Source: Ascaris suum
Taxonomy: Eukaryota > Nematoda > Chromadorea > Rhabditida > Ascarididae
Assembly (NCBI GenBank): GCA_013433145.1
Contig: CM024190.1
Location: 6,031,620 to 6,095,619 of the forward strand
Reading direction: 5' to 3'
DNA: 64,000 nucleotides
A program made the position numbers and the translations under genes. Shown piece by piece: positions 12,915 through 27,460 of the stretch. The notes beneath the pieces are model-generated. The model was given only the letters and a program-made list of their open reading frames with translations, did not search any database and was not told the DNA's origin. Numbering within the stretch: position 1 is the first letter of the stretch; each line of letters begins with the position of its first letter.

Positions 12915-14743
12915 CAAGCCATCTTTGATTGCAAGGGTCTGCATTGTGGCAAGGACCATCATTGCACATTCAGTGCTAGATACACTTCGCACACTTCGTT
13001 AGTGCGTTTCATTGAGTCGTGCTGTTTATCTCCTCTCATTTGTTCCCCTTCCGCATCGATAATGCTGTAAATAGTCTCTAGGTTATATGCTGTTGATGTC
13101 TCATGTTGCTTCCATTTTATACTGCAGTAGCAGTTTCACTCCACCAAGTCTCCAGATTGGGCAGTGTGGATGCATAGCTTATCAACAATATTAACGTTTA
13201 ATATGGTTGATGATTATTCAAAAGTAAATAAAAAAGTTGAAGTTCGGTGATTGCGTTGATAATTCGGGTTCTACAAGGATTATCTAATATAACACAGATA
13301 TTGACATATAACCATTTAAATGCATAAATTTGGAAGGGAGATCTGCTCAAAGCATTCTTCTGGTGCACACAGCGTAGGACAATTTTCCCTAAATGAGAGA
13401 TGGCTTACCTTCTAGATTGTCGTGCAGCGTTTCGAGATAGATTAGGTAAAAATATAAGAAAAATTGTCCAGAAATGTTTTTAAAAGCTTCTGCGGTTTTT
13501 TTTTCGGTTGATAGCCTGAAAAATTGTACTGCTGCAAATCTGAAGCATCACGCTGCCACACATTAAGATGCCTGAAATGAGGGATTTCTGTATGTGAGGT
13601 ATAGCTTTCTGTACCGTTGGTTACTTCACAGCAGCTTTTCTCTTCTGAATGCTATCGCAACGATTCGTTGAGTTAATCTGTCATCTTTTAAATTAGTAGT
13701 ATATTCGTTTGTGTTGAAGAAGCGATCAGTTAGCGTCATACATTGCTATACTAGTTGTTAACGATCGTAAATTGCGCGATAGCTAGCGGCCGGGGTTGTT
13801 GTAAAATGCGTCTCAAATAGAACGCTAATGAAGACAAAATTTGCTAAAATTTTCAACGACAAAAGAAATAACGCTTTGAAAGGATCCGAAAAGTGGAATT
13901 CTCACAGAAACAAAACGTTCTTTTCTAAATGATCTGTTGTGAAATCCTATATTCTATTTCCTCTCATGAATGATTTATGATAATTTCTAGGCGATTGCTT
14001 TGAGAGCTTGAGAGCTGAAGCTTTAATGCAATTTTTTTTTGGCGTAATGAATACTGTATATAGTTGTTTGAAATTTGCAAAGTGAAACTGATAATTTCTA
14101 CGCTTTTGCAAATTTATCCGTAGCGATATCTGTCTAGAAATCGGATTTTTTGTGGTGATCCGTGGTTTTTTGACTTAGTTTTGAAGTGGAAAATTCGCAC
14201 ATTCGCAAGGCGATCTAGGGATGAGGCCATCTTTAAAATGAATCGTATAAATTGAAAGCATTTGAAATCAAACCAAATCAACCAGTTTACTTCCTCTTGG
14301 CTGTCATACGTTCTCACTTCCGTGGGTTGCTGCGAGCTTAACAGATATAAACGGTTGTTTGGCGTACAGTACCGAGCTAAATGCATAGCTTGCTGTTAAG
14401 CTTATCGTGCCTAAATATGATTTCTGATATGCTTTAAGCTGCTTTTTTGTCAAATAATTTGTGACAATCAGCGCAATAACCTACTGCAATTGATTCACAA
14501 AATTGTGCTGCCTTGCAGGTAAACAACTACAAATTTATCGGTGATGAACTGCCAAGTGAATATGCATGATGAATTCTAGAGGGAATACGATGAAAACGAA
14601 CAGAACGTCATTTGCGAAATGTTTTCAGTAACGTAAGAAATGTGCTGCCGACCCCCGTAATTAACGGTCTGTTGACGTTTCTAAACAATCGGAAGTATTC
14701 GTGAATAAAGTGACTGAAGAAAAAATAATGGGATTTATTTCAG

Positions 14744-14874
14744 TACGTACCTTCGGCTCGTTACTCCAGTGCGGTATCGAACGCGATGTCAAACGTGAAC
14801 GATGTGGAAATGGGGCGTCCGTGCTCAAACAATAACAACTGCAAATGTTCTGGCTTTAAGCCACACCCATGGAG
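14744..14874 (+). CDS. candidate exon, GCN5/PCAF (KAT2) N-terminal-like
   Basis: A strong acceptor (GGATTTATTTCAG) and a donor (TGGAG|GTCAGC) bound 131 nt, 43 codons plus 2. The frame opens YVPSARYSSAV and ends with a cysteine motif, RPCSNNNNCKCSGFKPHP. The pattern C-x5-CKC-x-G-[WF]-K-x2-P is the hallmark of the PCAF_N region of KAT2 histone acetyltransferases, which acetylate histone H3 in SAGA-type complexes. I could not find the following PCAF_N, acetyltransferase or bromodomain exons, so the family call rests on this one motif. The exon itself looks sound; the name is tentative and could be another short Cys-rich region. Confidence 0.4.
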
Positions 14875-16286
14875 GTCAGCAATTTTCCTTCATAATTTCA
14901 TCGAATGCTTTTAACGACGTCATATCATGTGATTTTGCACCAGATGTTAATTAAAGGTACTTCGAAAATTCTCACAAAGATAACACACGCATTTCGCCGT
15001 TGACCGTAGAATTGTTAAAAGAGTGAGCATTGCTCAACTCCGCTCCAGATTTGCACTGATTTGGCGAAGTGCACTCAAGAAAACGCGTATTTAGCTTTTT
15101 GCGTCTATGCGTTTTCAAAATTTGGCGTCATTGATGTCTTGTACATCCGGCTGGCTATTCCATTTCTTAGCTTCTAACGTTTCTTCGGTCGCTTGGATCT
15201 TCTCTTTTGGAGTTTCATGATTTGTTACAGCATTAAGCCCAGCTGACTACTTGTTGAACCCTTTTTTCTTGCTCGCTGTGCTCATGAAATCCAGTGTTTT
15301 CTCGCGTTTTGTTGTTACTTTTTAGCGCTCTCTCTATTACGGTCAAATGTTGCCATTTTCCGTCACCTCATTTAGCTATATCCATCGTTACGATAGCTAG
15401 TTATGTTGATTGACTTGCCCAGACTTGTATTGAACGAAAAGCAACTGTAGAAATGAATGCATTACTCGATAACGGTGCAAGGTATACTTTATTTTATATT
15501 AAAGCATTTCTTTATCATAATTTTTTGTGCTTTATTTCGGTACCGAGAAGGTTTTTTCTCGCGAATACTCCTATATTTGACAGCGCTCAAAAAAGCCGAT
15601 GCTGTTAACAATCAGATATTTTTGAAATCGTTGCGAATATTTGAAGGTGTTAGGAAAAGTGATCTCTGATATTAAACGCTGTAAGATATTGCTTCATTGA
15701 GTTGCTTGTGCGCTTATGCTGACTAAATCAGGATGAAAAAGGGAAGGACGTTTTGATATCAGGAGATTATTTATCTTTCTTCGAATACATAGGTTGTCCA
15801 CATTAATCGTGATGTGCAATTGCTTCTATCGATGCCTTTGTGGAATTTAGGCTCATGCATTCAACTGTGCACTCGTAGTAACGTCTTTTTCATTCGTATA
15901 CCTTGAGGATTTCAGCAATAAAATTCACAAAACGCTTTCTGACGCATTTTTTTAGAACACTGAACGTTTTTTTTTTTTGGATAGACATGGTTATTGGTAT
16001 ATGAGGTGAACTAAACCGATCGATCATCTCATAACAGTGATTTGAACAAAAGGCTTTGCGTGAAAAATTCGTATTTGAGAAAGAAAGAACAAAACGATAT
16101 AATTAGTTGAGTTAAACAGAATTTTTTCTTCTGCTTTTTTTTTGGATATCATTTTTTCCCTATGTTTTGGCACACTTTTTCGTTAAAAGTTTCGTGAAAT
16201 TTTAGAAACTGCGCATGAAGTTTATTCCAAAAAATGGCACAATTCTTTTCTATTGCCTCTTTTTTTTTTTTTAACTAAAGTATCCA

Positions 16287-16844
16287 TTACTGCTGGAGTA
16301 CGGGAGAGAGGGAACCGCCGTGTTGATGATGTCGCTCGTGGATAACAGCGAAAAGCGCAATTAACCCCTCTGCCTCACAGATAGCGATTTGAAGAAGTTG
16401 TAGGGTGATGCATTCCGCCGTGAGGTTGTATTTATAATGCTCGAATGCGTCAGCTTTTCTATGCATGTGTTTTATGTCTGAATGCATTATTACGCCGAAA
16501 GTAAACCAGTAAAGAAAACAGGACATTGGATGCAATGAATGTCACGCTGTGTGGCTATTCATATCCTGTGGATAGCTGTGGTGGCTTTTGTTCCATTTGC
16601 TGTTGCATTGCTTGAATGCGTTTCAGTGAAACTGAAACTTCATGAGACGAGTCCGCCCGATGAGGATCGATCCGTTTGTAAATAGAATGCTAACAATAAA
16701 GGCGACGCTCGATGCGTCAATTCCTAGAAGTAAACCGAATAACGGCATCATCTGCTCACTCGTTTTAAAGGATATGTGATGTGAAAGGCGGTAATTGTGC
16801 TCGTCCCGATGTCTCCACACTAATTTAGTGATGACTGTTTGCAT
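16287..16844 (-). CDS. candidate membrane-protein exons (possibly nematode chemoreceptor-like)
   Basis: Two adjacent minus-strand open frames carry hydrophobic helices. The upstream one (16623-16844; possible acceptor ACTAAATTAG) has NYRLSHHISFKTSEQMM followed by a helix, FGLLLGIDASSVAFIVSILF. The next (16287-16535) has LTAECITLQLLQIAIC and EGLIALFAVIHER. The helix following a Y-x-L-S segment recalls worm Sra-superfamily seven-helix chemoreceptors. I could not splice the two ORFs in phase, and the similarity is only impressionistic. Confidence 0.2.
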
Positions 16845-19773
<2,929 letters not shown>

Positions 19774-21215
19774 TCAAAAAATGGGAAGGCCATCAGAGAC
19801 AATCACCTCAAGAGCACCTCTGTTGAAGGAAAACAAGAGGGTTATGCTAAAGCCTTCGCTTTTCGCAGTCACTAATATGTAATTCTTATAGCCTTTGCAA
19901 TCTTTTCATGCAAAAACAAGTCAAGTTTTGAAGGTCCAGCGCACTTTGCAGTAACACAATTAGATGCTTTCTCAATTGAAAGTATGACTTTGTGAGTGAA
20001 AAAAGATTCAGATCTTTCATTATTCTAGTCGCAGAGTTTGTACAACAACCGAAGCCAGCATATTGCTACTAAAAAAACTAAGGTAACCACTGTGGGAACG
20101 AAGACCTAGGCACGAAGAACGGACAGCGCAAAAAGGTTGTAACGAGAAAGGCCCATTCAATGTTCACTGGTTGTTTTCACGACCGCGAATGCTGTTCTTT
20201 CGTGTTGAAAGGAGAGGGGGCGACTTGAAGACTCTCATGGTTATTGTATATGGAATGGTGGGCAAGGCGGCAAAGTCTGCCATGTGATGTGTATCGCTGT
20301 CACAACATTATCAAAAGCTGCATGATATGTCGTTCTTCTGAATCTATCCCATCATATTTGTTGAGGTAAGCTTTGCTTTACTCTGTCATCGGATTCTAAT
20401 CGAAAAAGTGTTCCATAGCGAGTGTTTACGCTATCTTTGTTGAATCCTTCATTGATTCCAAAGTCATTTGGCGCAAACCTTTAGGTAGTTATTCCATTTA
20501 TATACCGTTCACTTCTTCTAAATCAGTTTCCCCAATTCTGCTGTTGCTGTCATTGTGCTGTGCTCCGTCCACGTTTCTCTACAAAATGCATCTTTCACGT
20601 AATTCATCCAAGTTGTACGCAGCATTATCGCGTTCACCACCGACTTATATATTTGTGTTATACACCTGAAAATCTCCTTGTTGTAAAAGCTCTTAACTAT
20701 GCTATATGTCATGCTGCAATGTTTCAGTGCTGTTTTTTTTTTCAATACTTCTCCTTCAGTTATACCGAAATATTGATGTGAACGATAATAGGTTATGAGC
20801 ATTGTTGACTCAGTTATAACTTGCGATGTATATATGCATCACAAAATATATGAAATGATACTCATATCGACTATTGGCGTTTCATTTTAGTAATCATATA
20901 ACGATGTGCTCAAAATTCGATTAGAAAGGTATAATTAAGGGCGTTGGCATCATATTGTTTGTGCATTATAATTATATATGCCGTATAAATGAATATTTTG
21001 ATTGTAATTTTTCAATTCGTTCGCTTGATTATATATTCACCGAGCTGCAACATCAACTACGTATAAAATTTCTCTATTCCCAGACGTTACTTGCTTAGCA
21101 CTAGATTTTGTTCCTCTCTCGATTAATTCAGTTCTCATCTTCGTAATCAAACAAAAAGTGGTTTATTTGTCTAGTGTTATAGTGATTCCTAATCTATCGA
21201 TCAGCATCAATGTAG

Positions 21216-21338
<123 letters not shown>

Positions 21339-21539
21339 TACTTGTTGGTGCTGTATGTAATAGCCTCTGAAGCGATCTTAGGGAATTTTTTATCAGCTCG
21401 TTGTTTCAGTCCTAAATATTGCTCGAATCATATCAGATTAATTTCGAAGCAGTAGAACGGTTGCGGATTTTCGCTAACAAAATGTTATTACTTATTAGTA
21501 GTTTATAAACTTATCTTATAGAGATTGTGAGACTTTCAG

Positions 21540-21765
21540 ACTAATGTACGACAAAAGCATTCTTCATAGGGGCCTTTTGAATCCCCAGTGTTACAGTCTT
21601 TCACTCATGAGCAATGATCCACGCATCTTGGATTTCGACTCAGTTTTAGACGTTGCTGTATATAGGAGACTTTTGAACCTATTAGCACGTGCACTACTAA
21701 ATGACAGCAATAATGGCGAGCTTTTTGATGACTACAGTGGCTCTGTGGTATTGCGAATGCAGTGA
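21540..21765 (+). CDS. candidate exon, unidentified protein
   Basis: GAGACTTTCAG is followed by ACTA and then ATG, opening 73 codons to TGA. The central part, DPRILDFDSVLDVAVYRRLL, then LARALLNDSNNGELFDDY, has convincing amino-acid balance. The ATG 4 nt behind an acceptor could mark a spliced-leader site and a very small protein. Alternatively the exon is internal and ends at GTG|GTATTG near 21748. No family recognised. Confidence 0.3.
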
Positions 21766-22006
21766 CAAAACATATGAGCCGTTTAGATGCAGGCATGTTC
21801 ATCCTATATAAGGCTATTATATGATACTTTTTATGTGTCAAAAGTGAAGTAATTTACCGTTCTATAAATTATGCAAATTCTTATTCGTTTCTAGTTAATT
21901 ACCACTTGAAGGCTTTTGGAGTTACATTGAGCGCTAGTTAATTCCTTTTAAATAGTATCAAGTTTTATCCTATTAAAAAATTTTTCATGTTGTCTTTTGC
22001 GCTATT

Positions 22007-22548
22007 CTAGAGGGCGTCTTTATCGTCGCTGTTTTTCGCTGTTTTATTCTTTTGGGAGTTGTGTGTACACGACTGAAATATTGTATGTGATGGTAGGCAC
22101 ATACCCTCTAATTCACGTTGAGACTGGACGAAACCGAACTTTCGTCGCAAGACGCTCCGAAGCAAGACGTCCCTACGTTTGAGATCAGAGTCACCCGGAG
22201 CGTTGGAGTATAGCAAAGCTAGAATCCATGTGCTTCTGTTTGTTTTGCGTGGGATATGGGCCGAGCTTTGTGTTCCGCTGTAGCTGTAGTCTCGTTGCCT
22301 GAGGCTATTCTTTTACGAACAGCGAAATCAGCGAATGGGGGTAATGCGCGGTGTGCGTGTCTGTGTGTGACGAGCACAGCGTCTTCACGAATCAATGCTT
22401 TTGGGGTTGGTATGGCGCCGCCTGAGCCAGCCGATTTTGAGCCAAAATGGGAAACGACTAGTAGCAGTGAGCCGAAAGATTCATTTGCATGGTGGCTAGC
22501 TAGTGCTCGAGCGTCAAGTTGTGCCCATTGAGCAGCGTGCATACTCAT
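22007..22548. other. GC-rich patch, open on both strands
   Basis: The composition jumps to over 50% GC between about 22120 and 22550. The plus strand reads MAPPEPADFEPKWETTSSSE in a 91-codon ORF (22256-22531). The minus strand reads LLLVVSHFGSKSAGSGGAIP in a 109-codon ORF (22219-22548). An upstream plus frame ends LSSQDAPKQDVPTFEIRVTR. Without splice evidence I cannot choose a strand. It could be an exon cluster or a dispersed repeat. Confidence 0.25.
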
Positions 22549-25500
22549 TTATCGCTTTGATGACCCCTTCACTGTCGACTTGCTAGCCATCCTTTGCCGT
22601 TGCTATCCGTCAAACGCTCGCCTAAATTTCCATCAAAATGTTTGTTTCGCCGAAATTATCACCTAAATGATGCACCTGTTCTATACGCCAAAATTAGCTT
22701 TGCATCATTTCCAACTTTCACTTTTTTGTCTCTTGAGCAATGGCGTAGCAGGTTCTCTGCACCTGCATAGTTTTCTGCACCAGCAGCTGAAAGTTATGAA
22801 TGCAAATACTACAACTTTAGAGGCAGCACTTGTGGAATTTGAAGGCATAGGCTTGTAGAGGATCTGCGTTGAAGAATCTGAAGGAGTTTAACACAGCAAT
22901 TAAGAGGATACCGCTCTGTCTCCAAAGAGGCGGTTTCAGAGTAAATGGTGCAGCAATCAAAGCCGATCTCTAACAGTTAAGCTTTTGCAGTGACTAGCAC
23001 TTATGTCAAGCAAGTGCATGCGCATCTTTGCTCTTGTTCGCACAAATAGTCAGTCCAGTAGTGAGTTGGTGCGATTCTTTCAACAGAGTTCTCTTCTTGT
23101 TGTTGATGAGCGATAGTTCTCTCAGTCGTAACGGATATCTCGTTGAATCTTCATATTTCATTGTTCGTCGGCCTTTACAAGCATTCTTAATAAATTTTAG
23201 TTCTGAATGCTAAATTTTAGTCAGTAATACGCCCAAAGATTTCACCTCAATATCTTGGCGTCACTTTTTTCCTTTCCGCTTTCACTGCTACTCGCCATAT
23301 GATTCGAGCATCTATCGAAAGAGTCTAATCCTCAATATGGTTTTTCGTGCATTAATGCGATTTCTCGAGAAAAGAATCTCGATATTATGTCCCCTCGGGG
23401 CAGTCGTTCGATTTGCCACTTGGGCACGCATCCATCCTCTGCAGTCCAATAGATTGTTTCGCAGAAGTCTGCTTCTTTCCCGGCGACATTTTCAGAATTC
23501 TTTCATTTACTTGCAGAGGCAGCGAAAGAGTTTTTAGGCTTACCATTCAGGTAACGCTCAGTGGGGCTTCCAAATTACTTGAGATTATTATCGCATATGT
23601 TCACAGTAAGGTTTTCAGCAGTTATACAACTTAGGTGATTCAGTTTGCATAGCAAAAAACGGTTTCATTTGAAATTCAACTTTGTTGTAGAAGGTGCAGA
23701 AAAATCTGTCGATCAGCGTTTGCTTTTTTTACGTTGGAAATGAGTAAGGTGATTGGATCCACGAAGCGGTTGGCCACTAACTTACAAGCAGTTTAGTAAT
23801 TTTCAAAGAGGCTTAGAGCTTCACAAATTCTCCTCAGTGTCAGGGAATACATGAAGCAAATTTCATATAGACTAGGAATTTCTGATAGGACACAGCGACC
23901 GACTCCAAAAGTTCTCTCAAGATCGGGTTGCAGACAGTCGAAATCAATTTTGCACGTTTTATTCAGGCTATTTCTAAATTTATGGCTTGCTATAATCAAA
24001 AATATTATCGGATGCTCTCCATATTCTCCTGTATAGCTGCGTACGCATGTAATAGCCAAACAGTTTTCAAGCAGCCAAAAAGCAAAGTCGTATTTAATAG
24101 CTTTTAGTTGGAATAATATGAGACAAGTTGAAGCAACACACGAAAACTCCAGTTAGACTCAAAAATGGAGAAGATTCATAATGAGAATGAGATTTGATGT
24201 TTAGAATGCTTAACGGGCCGCTTACCTGAAGGTGTCGCACTCGTGGTAAGTCGTTTATTCGTATGATTGTTCAAAAACCCGCGGAAGAGCTGCTAGAACC
24301 TCATCCCACACTGAGCTCACCTTTTTCCACTTCATATCCAACTCCGAAATTTTTGTCGTCAAAAACGATACATTATTATTATTATATTCAAGTTTTTTCT
24401 CTCGCTGAGATATATCACAACGAAAGATCGGATGCACTTAATGCTAGATGAAAGATGATGAAACGTTTCATCATCATATTCTCAAGTGTTGAATATATTG
24501 TGGGCTTGAGAACGGCATTTCAATGTGGTCATAAAAGTTTTTTAAACGACTTTTATTCGTGTTAGCCAGAATAATTTGAGTGCGCATTCACAATTCATAC
24601 AGTAGAGCAACAAGCCACTGCAAGAAAAGCCTTACTGTAATCTATAATAAGTTTGATTTCGAAACAGATCTAGAGGTTTATGTTCGTGCTAAAACTTTCC
24701 ACTCTAATCTAAGCAACGTTTTTAGCCTTTATCGATTTTGTTGTGTAATTTGTGAGACGATTTTATTGAAGACGTGAACAAATCAGCATAAACGCATGCT
24801 TGAGTTATGGACAACCCTTACAATAATTTTGCTTTGTTTTTTTTTTCTTTTGTAGGCAAAAATCCTTCTAGCCAAGAGGTATCATATTTTTTAAAGTCTA
24901 CCTGAGTATACTTATATCAAAATTACTTTAACGGATTCTTATCATACTTTCAGTATAAGCGCATTCCCACTTCTAATTGTTTTTCACTATGATAGGAACA
25001 TTTGCAAACTTCACAACTTTCATATAAATCAACTTGTGATGAAGAATTGAAAATATGAAGAAAAAAAAAAGAATTGAAAAAATTTGTTATTTCTTTACAG
25101 ATATTAGAATTTTTGAAGAAATTTTCAATTATATAAATAATAAATATAAATATTTCGACACTTCTTTAGAGATTAAAGAGAATTAATGAATTAAAAGGGT
25201 TTTTTTCTTGATGATAACTAAAATATGGAAAATGCAAACTAGAAACATTATTTTCAGTAATTTGTAATCCGAATTTCTATTTTATTGCGTTAGTTATTTT
25301 GAGGTTATTAAAACATTCTTTTTTTTTTTTTTGGTGCAGGTGATAAATGCACATAAAATTTCTTGGAAAATTGTGCACTAATTTGCTAGATAAGTAACGA
25401 AACAAATGAAATACAAGACACAATGTGTGAATTGGAAGCAAAAAGAAAAACAAAAACAACAGAGGTGGATCGTTGATTAAACGGCAATTAAGTAAACGCT

Positions 25501-26707
25501 AATTCGAGGTGGCGGTAATTGATATCGGGAATGGCCGAGCTGGATTTTTTTTTTTTTTTGAATCTTATTGGATTAGATGAGAATGAATTTGTTGTTGTTT
25601 ATCAGAGCAATAGTAGTTCGCTTTGATCCTTCTCATAGGAGATAAAATAAACATCACCGATCTCCAGATACGATTTCCTTGAATGAAGAAAAAACGAATA
25701 AATAGAATAAAGTGCTTCCGGAGATATCTAAAATTTGGTAGAAATGCAGTCGGGATGTTGAAAAACTGTTGTATATCGATAAAGCATAATGAGATGTAGT
25801 AAATGGTATTATGATTTATTGTCGAATATTCGGGAAATGAGCGGCGGGCAAGTTTTTAAATTTTGCTCATACGGTGCTATGTTCGATGCTAACGGCATTT
25901 TTCACAGGAAAGGTTTACGAACGTTTACAATTCGTTTTGCAGATGAAGGTTTGTAAATTTTTTTCGAACAGTGTGAATGGGTGAACCTGGCAAGTTTGAG
26001 GAAGTGAAAAATGCGGGATGGGATCAGGGTGAGCGTTATGAAGAGCATTTTCACAGCAGGCAGAGGTCGGACATGACGCCAAATAACTCTTGGTTATCAA
26101 GGGAGAAGCTCTCTTGTCCGACCATAAAAACCGACCGTCGAATCATTAGATTTTTGAAAGCGATTCTAGTGATATGCAGATCGTTTTCGAATGGTGCGAT
26201 CACTTATCTTTTGTGAGTGCCATATTTCAATATTGACTTGATTTAAGCCTGGCGTTATTTCTTTTTTCTCAATAAAACTCTGAAAGTAACCTTGTGCTTT
26301 CAAAGAAGAAAAGATCAGTGTCTCGCAAATTTAGACCTGAAGGTAATGGCTTTCGAAACTTTCGAAACTTTAGGGGGAAAAGAGAGGAAGGGAGACACAC
26401 ATGGGTAATTCCATTAATTAAAGTTTTAATTAAGACACACACGCTGTTAATTAAAGTTTTCATCACTAACATTATTAAAGGTAACATTTTGAGGCCGAGC
26501 GAACGAATTGAAATGATATTTTCGTTAGATATCAATATTTTAGTAACACATCGACATTTCGAATGTTGCGAGTCGAAAATTTTCTGAGTCGTCGAAAATA
26601 TTACAATTGTTAGGTGCAGCTGCATGAGGAATGGAGAACCTCAACCAAGCAAAATATTCCTTCAATAAAGTCTCACAAATTTTTTTAAAAGATTGTTGAT
26701 ATTCGAT
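22549..26707. other. no supported gene
   Basis: A minus-strand 55-codon frame at about 23340-23507 (DFCETIYWTAEDGCVPKWQI) is coding-like but lacks splice support. 24.8-25.9 kb is very AT-rich with poly(A) and poly(T) runs. Nothing else identified. Confidence 0.45.
26414..26460. repeat. 14-bp direct repeat TTAATTAAAGTTTT
   Basis: Two exact copies (26414-26427, 26447-26460) lie just after another short duplication, CTTTCGAAACTTTCGAAACTTT-like, at about 26350-26372. Confidence 0.8.
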
Positions 26708-27460
26708 TAATGACGTTGTGTACTACGAAGCAGCCTGAGAATGTTTTCGAAATCCTTGACTACAAGCCGATGACCTTCGCTTATTAGGCACTCACTTGAT
26801 GGGATTCTGCGGCTGTCGGCAATACCAGTTGCGATCCCTCTTGCCGCCTTGTTGATATCGTTGAGCGTTTAGAGAGGTTTTGATAGCCGCTTTAGGTAGT
26901 AGTCAAGAAGCCAACGAGCTGACGGCGCTGTCCTGTTCTGTTAACCGAGGGCCTCCAGTTGGACGTCGCTAAGCGACGATAACAAGGCGGGTGCTATTAG
27001 CCAATTTTTTGATCTGGAGGCCACCATGAAAGTGCTAGGACGCTATGTGGCAGCATTTGGAGATAGCGATCGGCCAATATTTACACTTCATGGCGTGGTG
27101 CCTTTCCATGCATTCAAACGACCACATAGAAACATCACAGTTGTTTACATCGGCTGCTGAAAACTTCACAAGTTTGGCTATTGCTCCTCAATTTTGGCAA
27201 CTCTAGCAGTCGTTGATCGTTCGGCTGAAAAAATTCTAATGCGTTGGATGTTTTGGCAACCAGTGGCACACATTGTCAAAAATGTTGCTTCAGAATGGTG
27301 GCCTCCGTGATGAAAAACGTAACTGCTCTAGTAAAAAAGCTGCACATTGTTGCAGTCCTGAAGTATGCGAACGGGGTTGCTAGAACGCTTCGAGGATGCT
27401 TTCTTGCATTTGCTCGTTGATAATATTGCGCCCATATGGCGGCAATGCCTCGCAACGATT
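26708..27460 (-). pseudogene. probable decayed coding sequence, GC-rich patch
   Basis: On the minus strand about 250 codons are open apart from a few stops and frame changes. Around 27455-27270 the reading includes RGIAAIWAQYYQRANARKHP. Around 27010-26925 it includes NWLIAPALLSSLSDVQLEAL, and further on WLLDYYLKRLSKPL. Around 26900-26710 it includes INKAARGIATGIADSRRIPS and LVVKDFENILRLLRS. GC is well above the flanks. This looks like an old mobile-element or gene fragment; no reverse transcriptase, integrase or transposase motif was found. Confidence 0.28.

Larger units (their letters stand above)
9021..14743. other. mostly anonymous; one candidate exon at 12.7 kb
   Basis: Weak coding-like pieces are a plus frame after TTTTGAGCAG at 9422-9554 (EDVTNALRGKPIRYKIAG) and a plus frame at 11090-11200 (SMNDSPKSCSSILSIEPPYC) whose opposite strand is also open. 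No RNA gene or mobile element seen. Confidence 0.45.
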
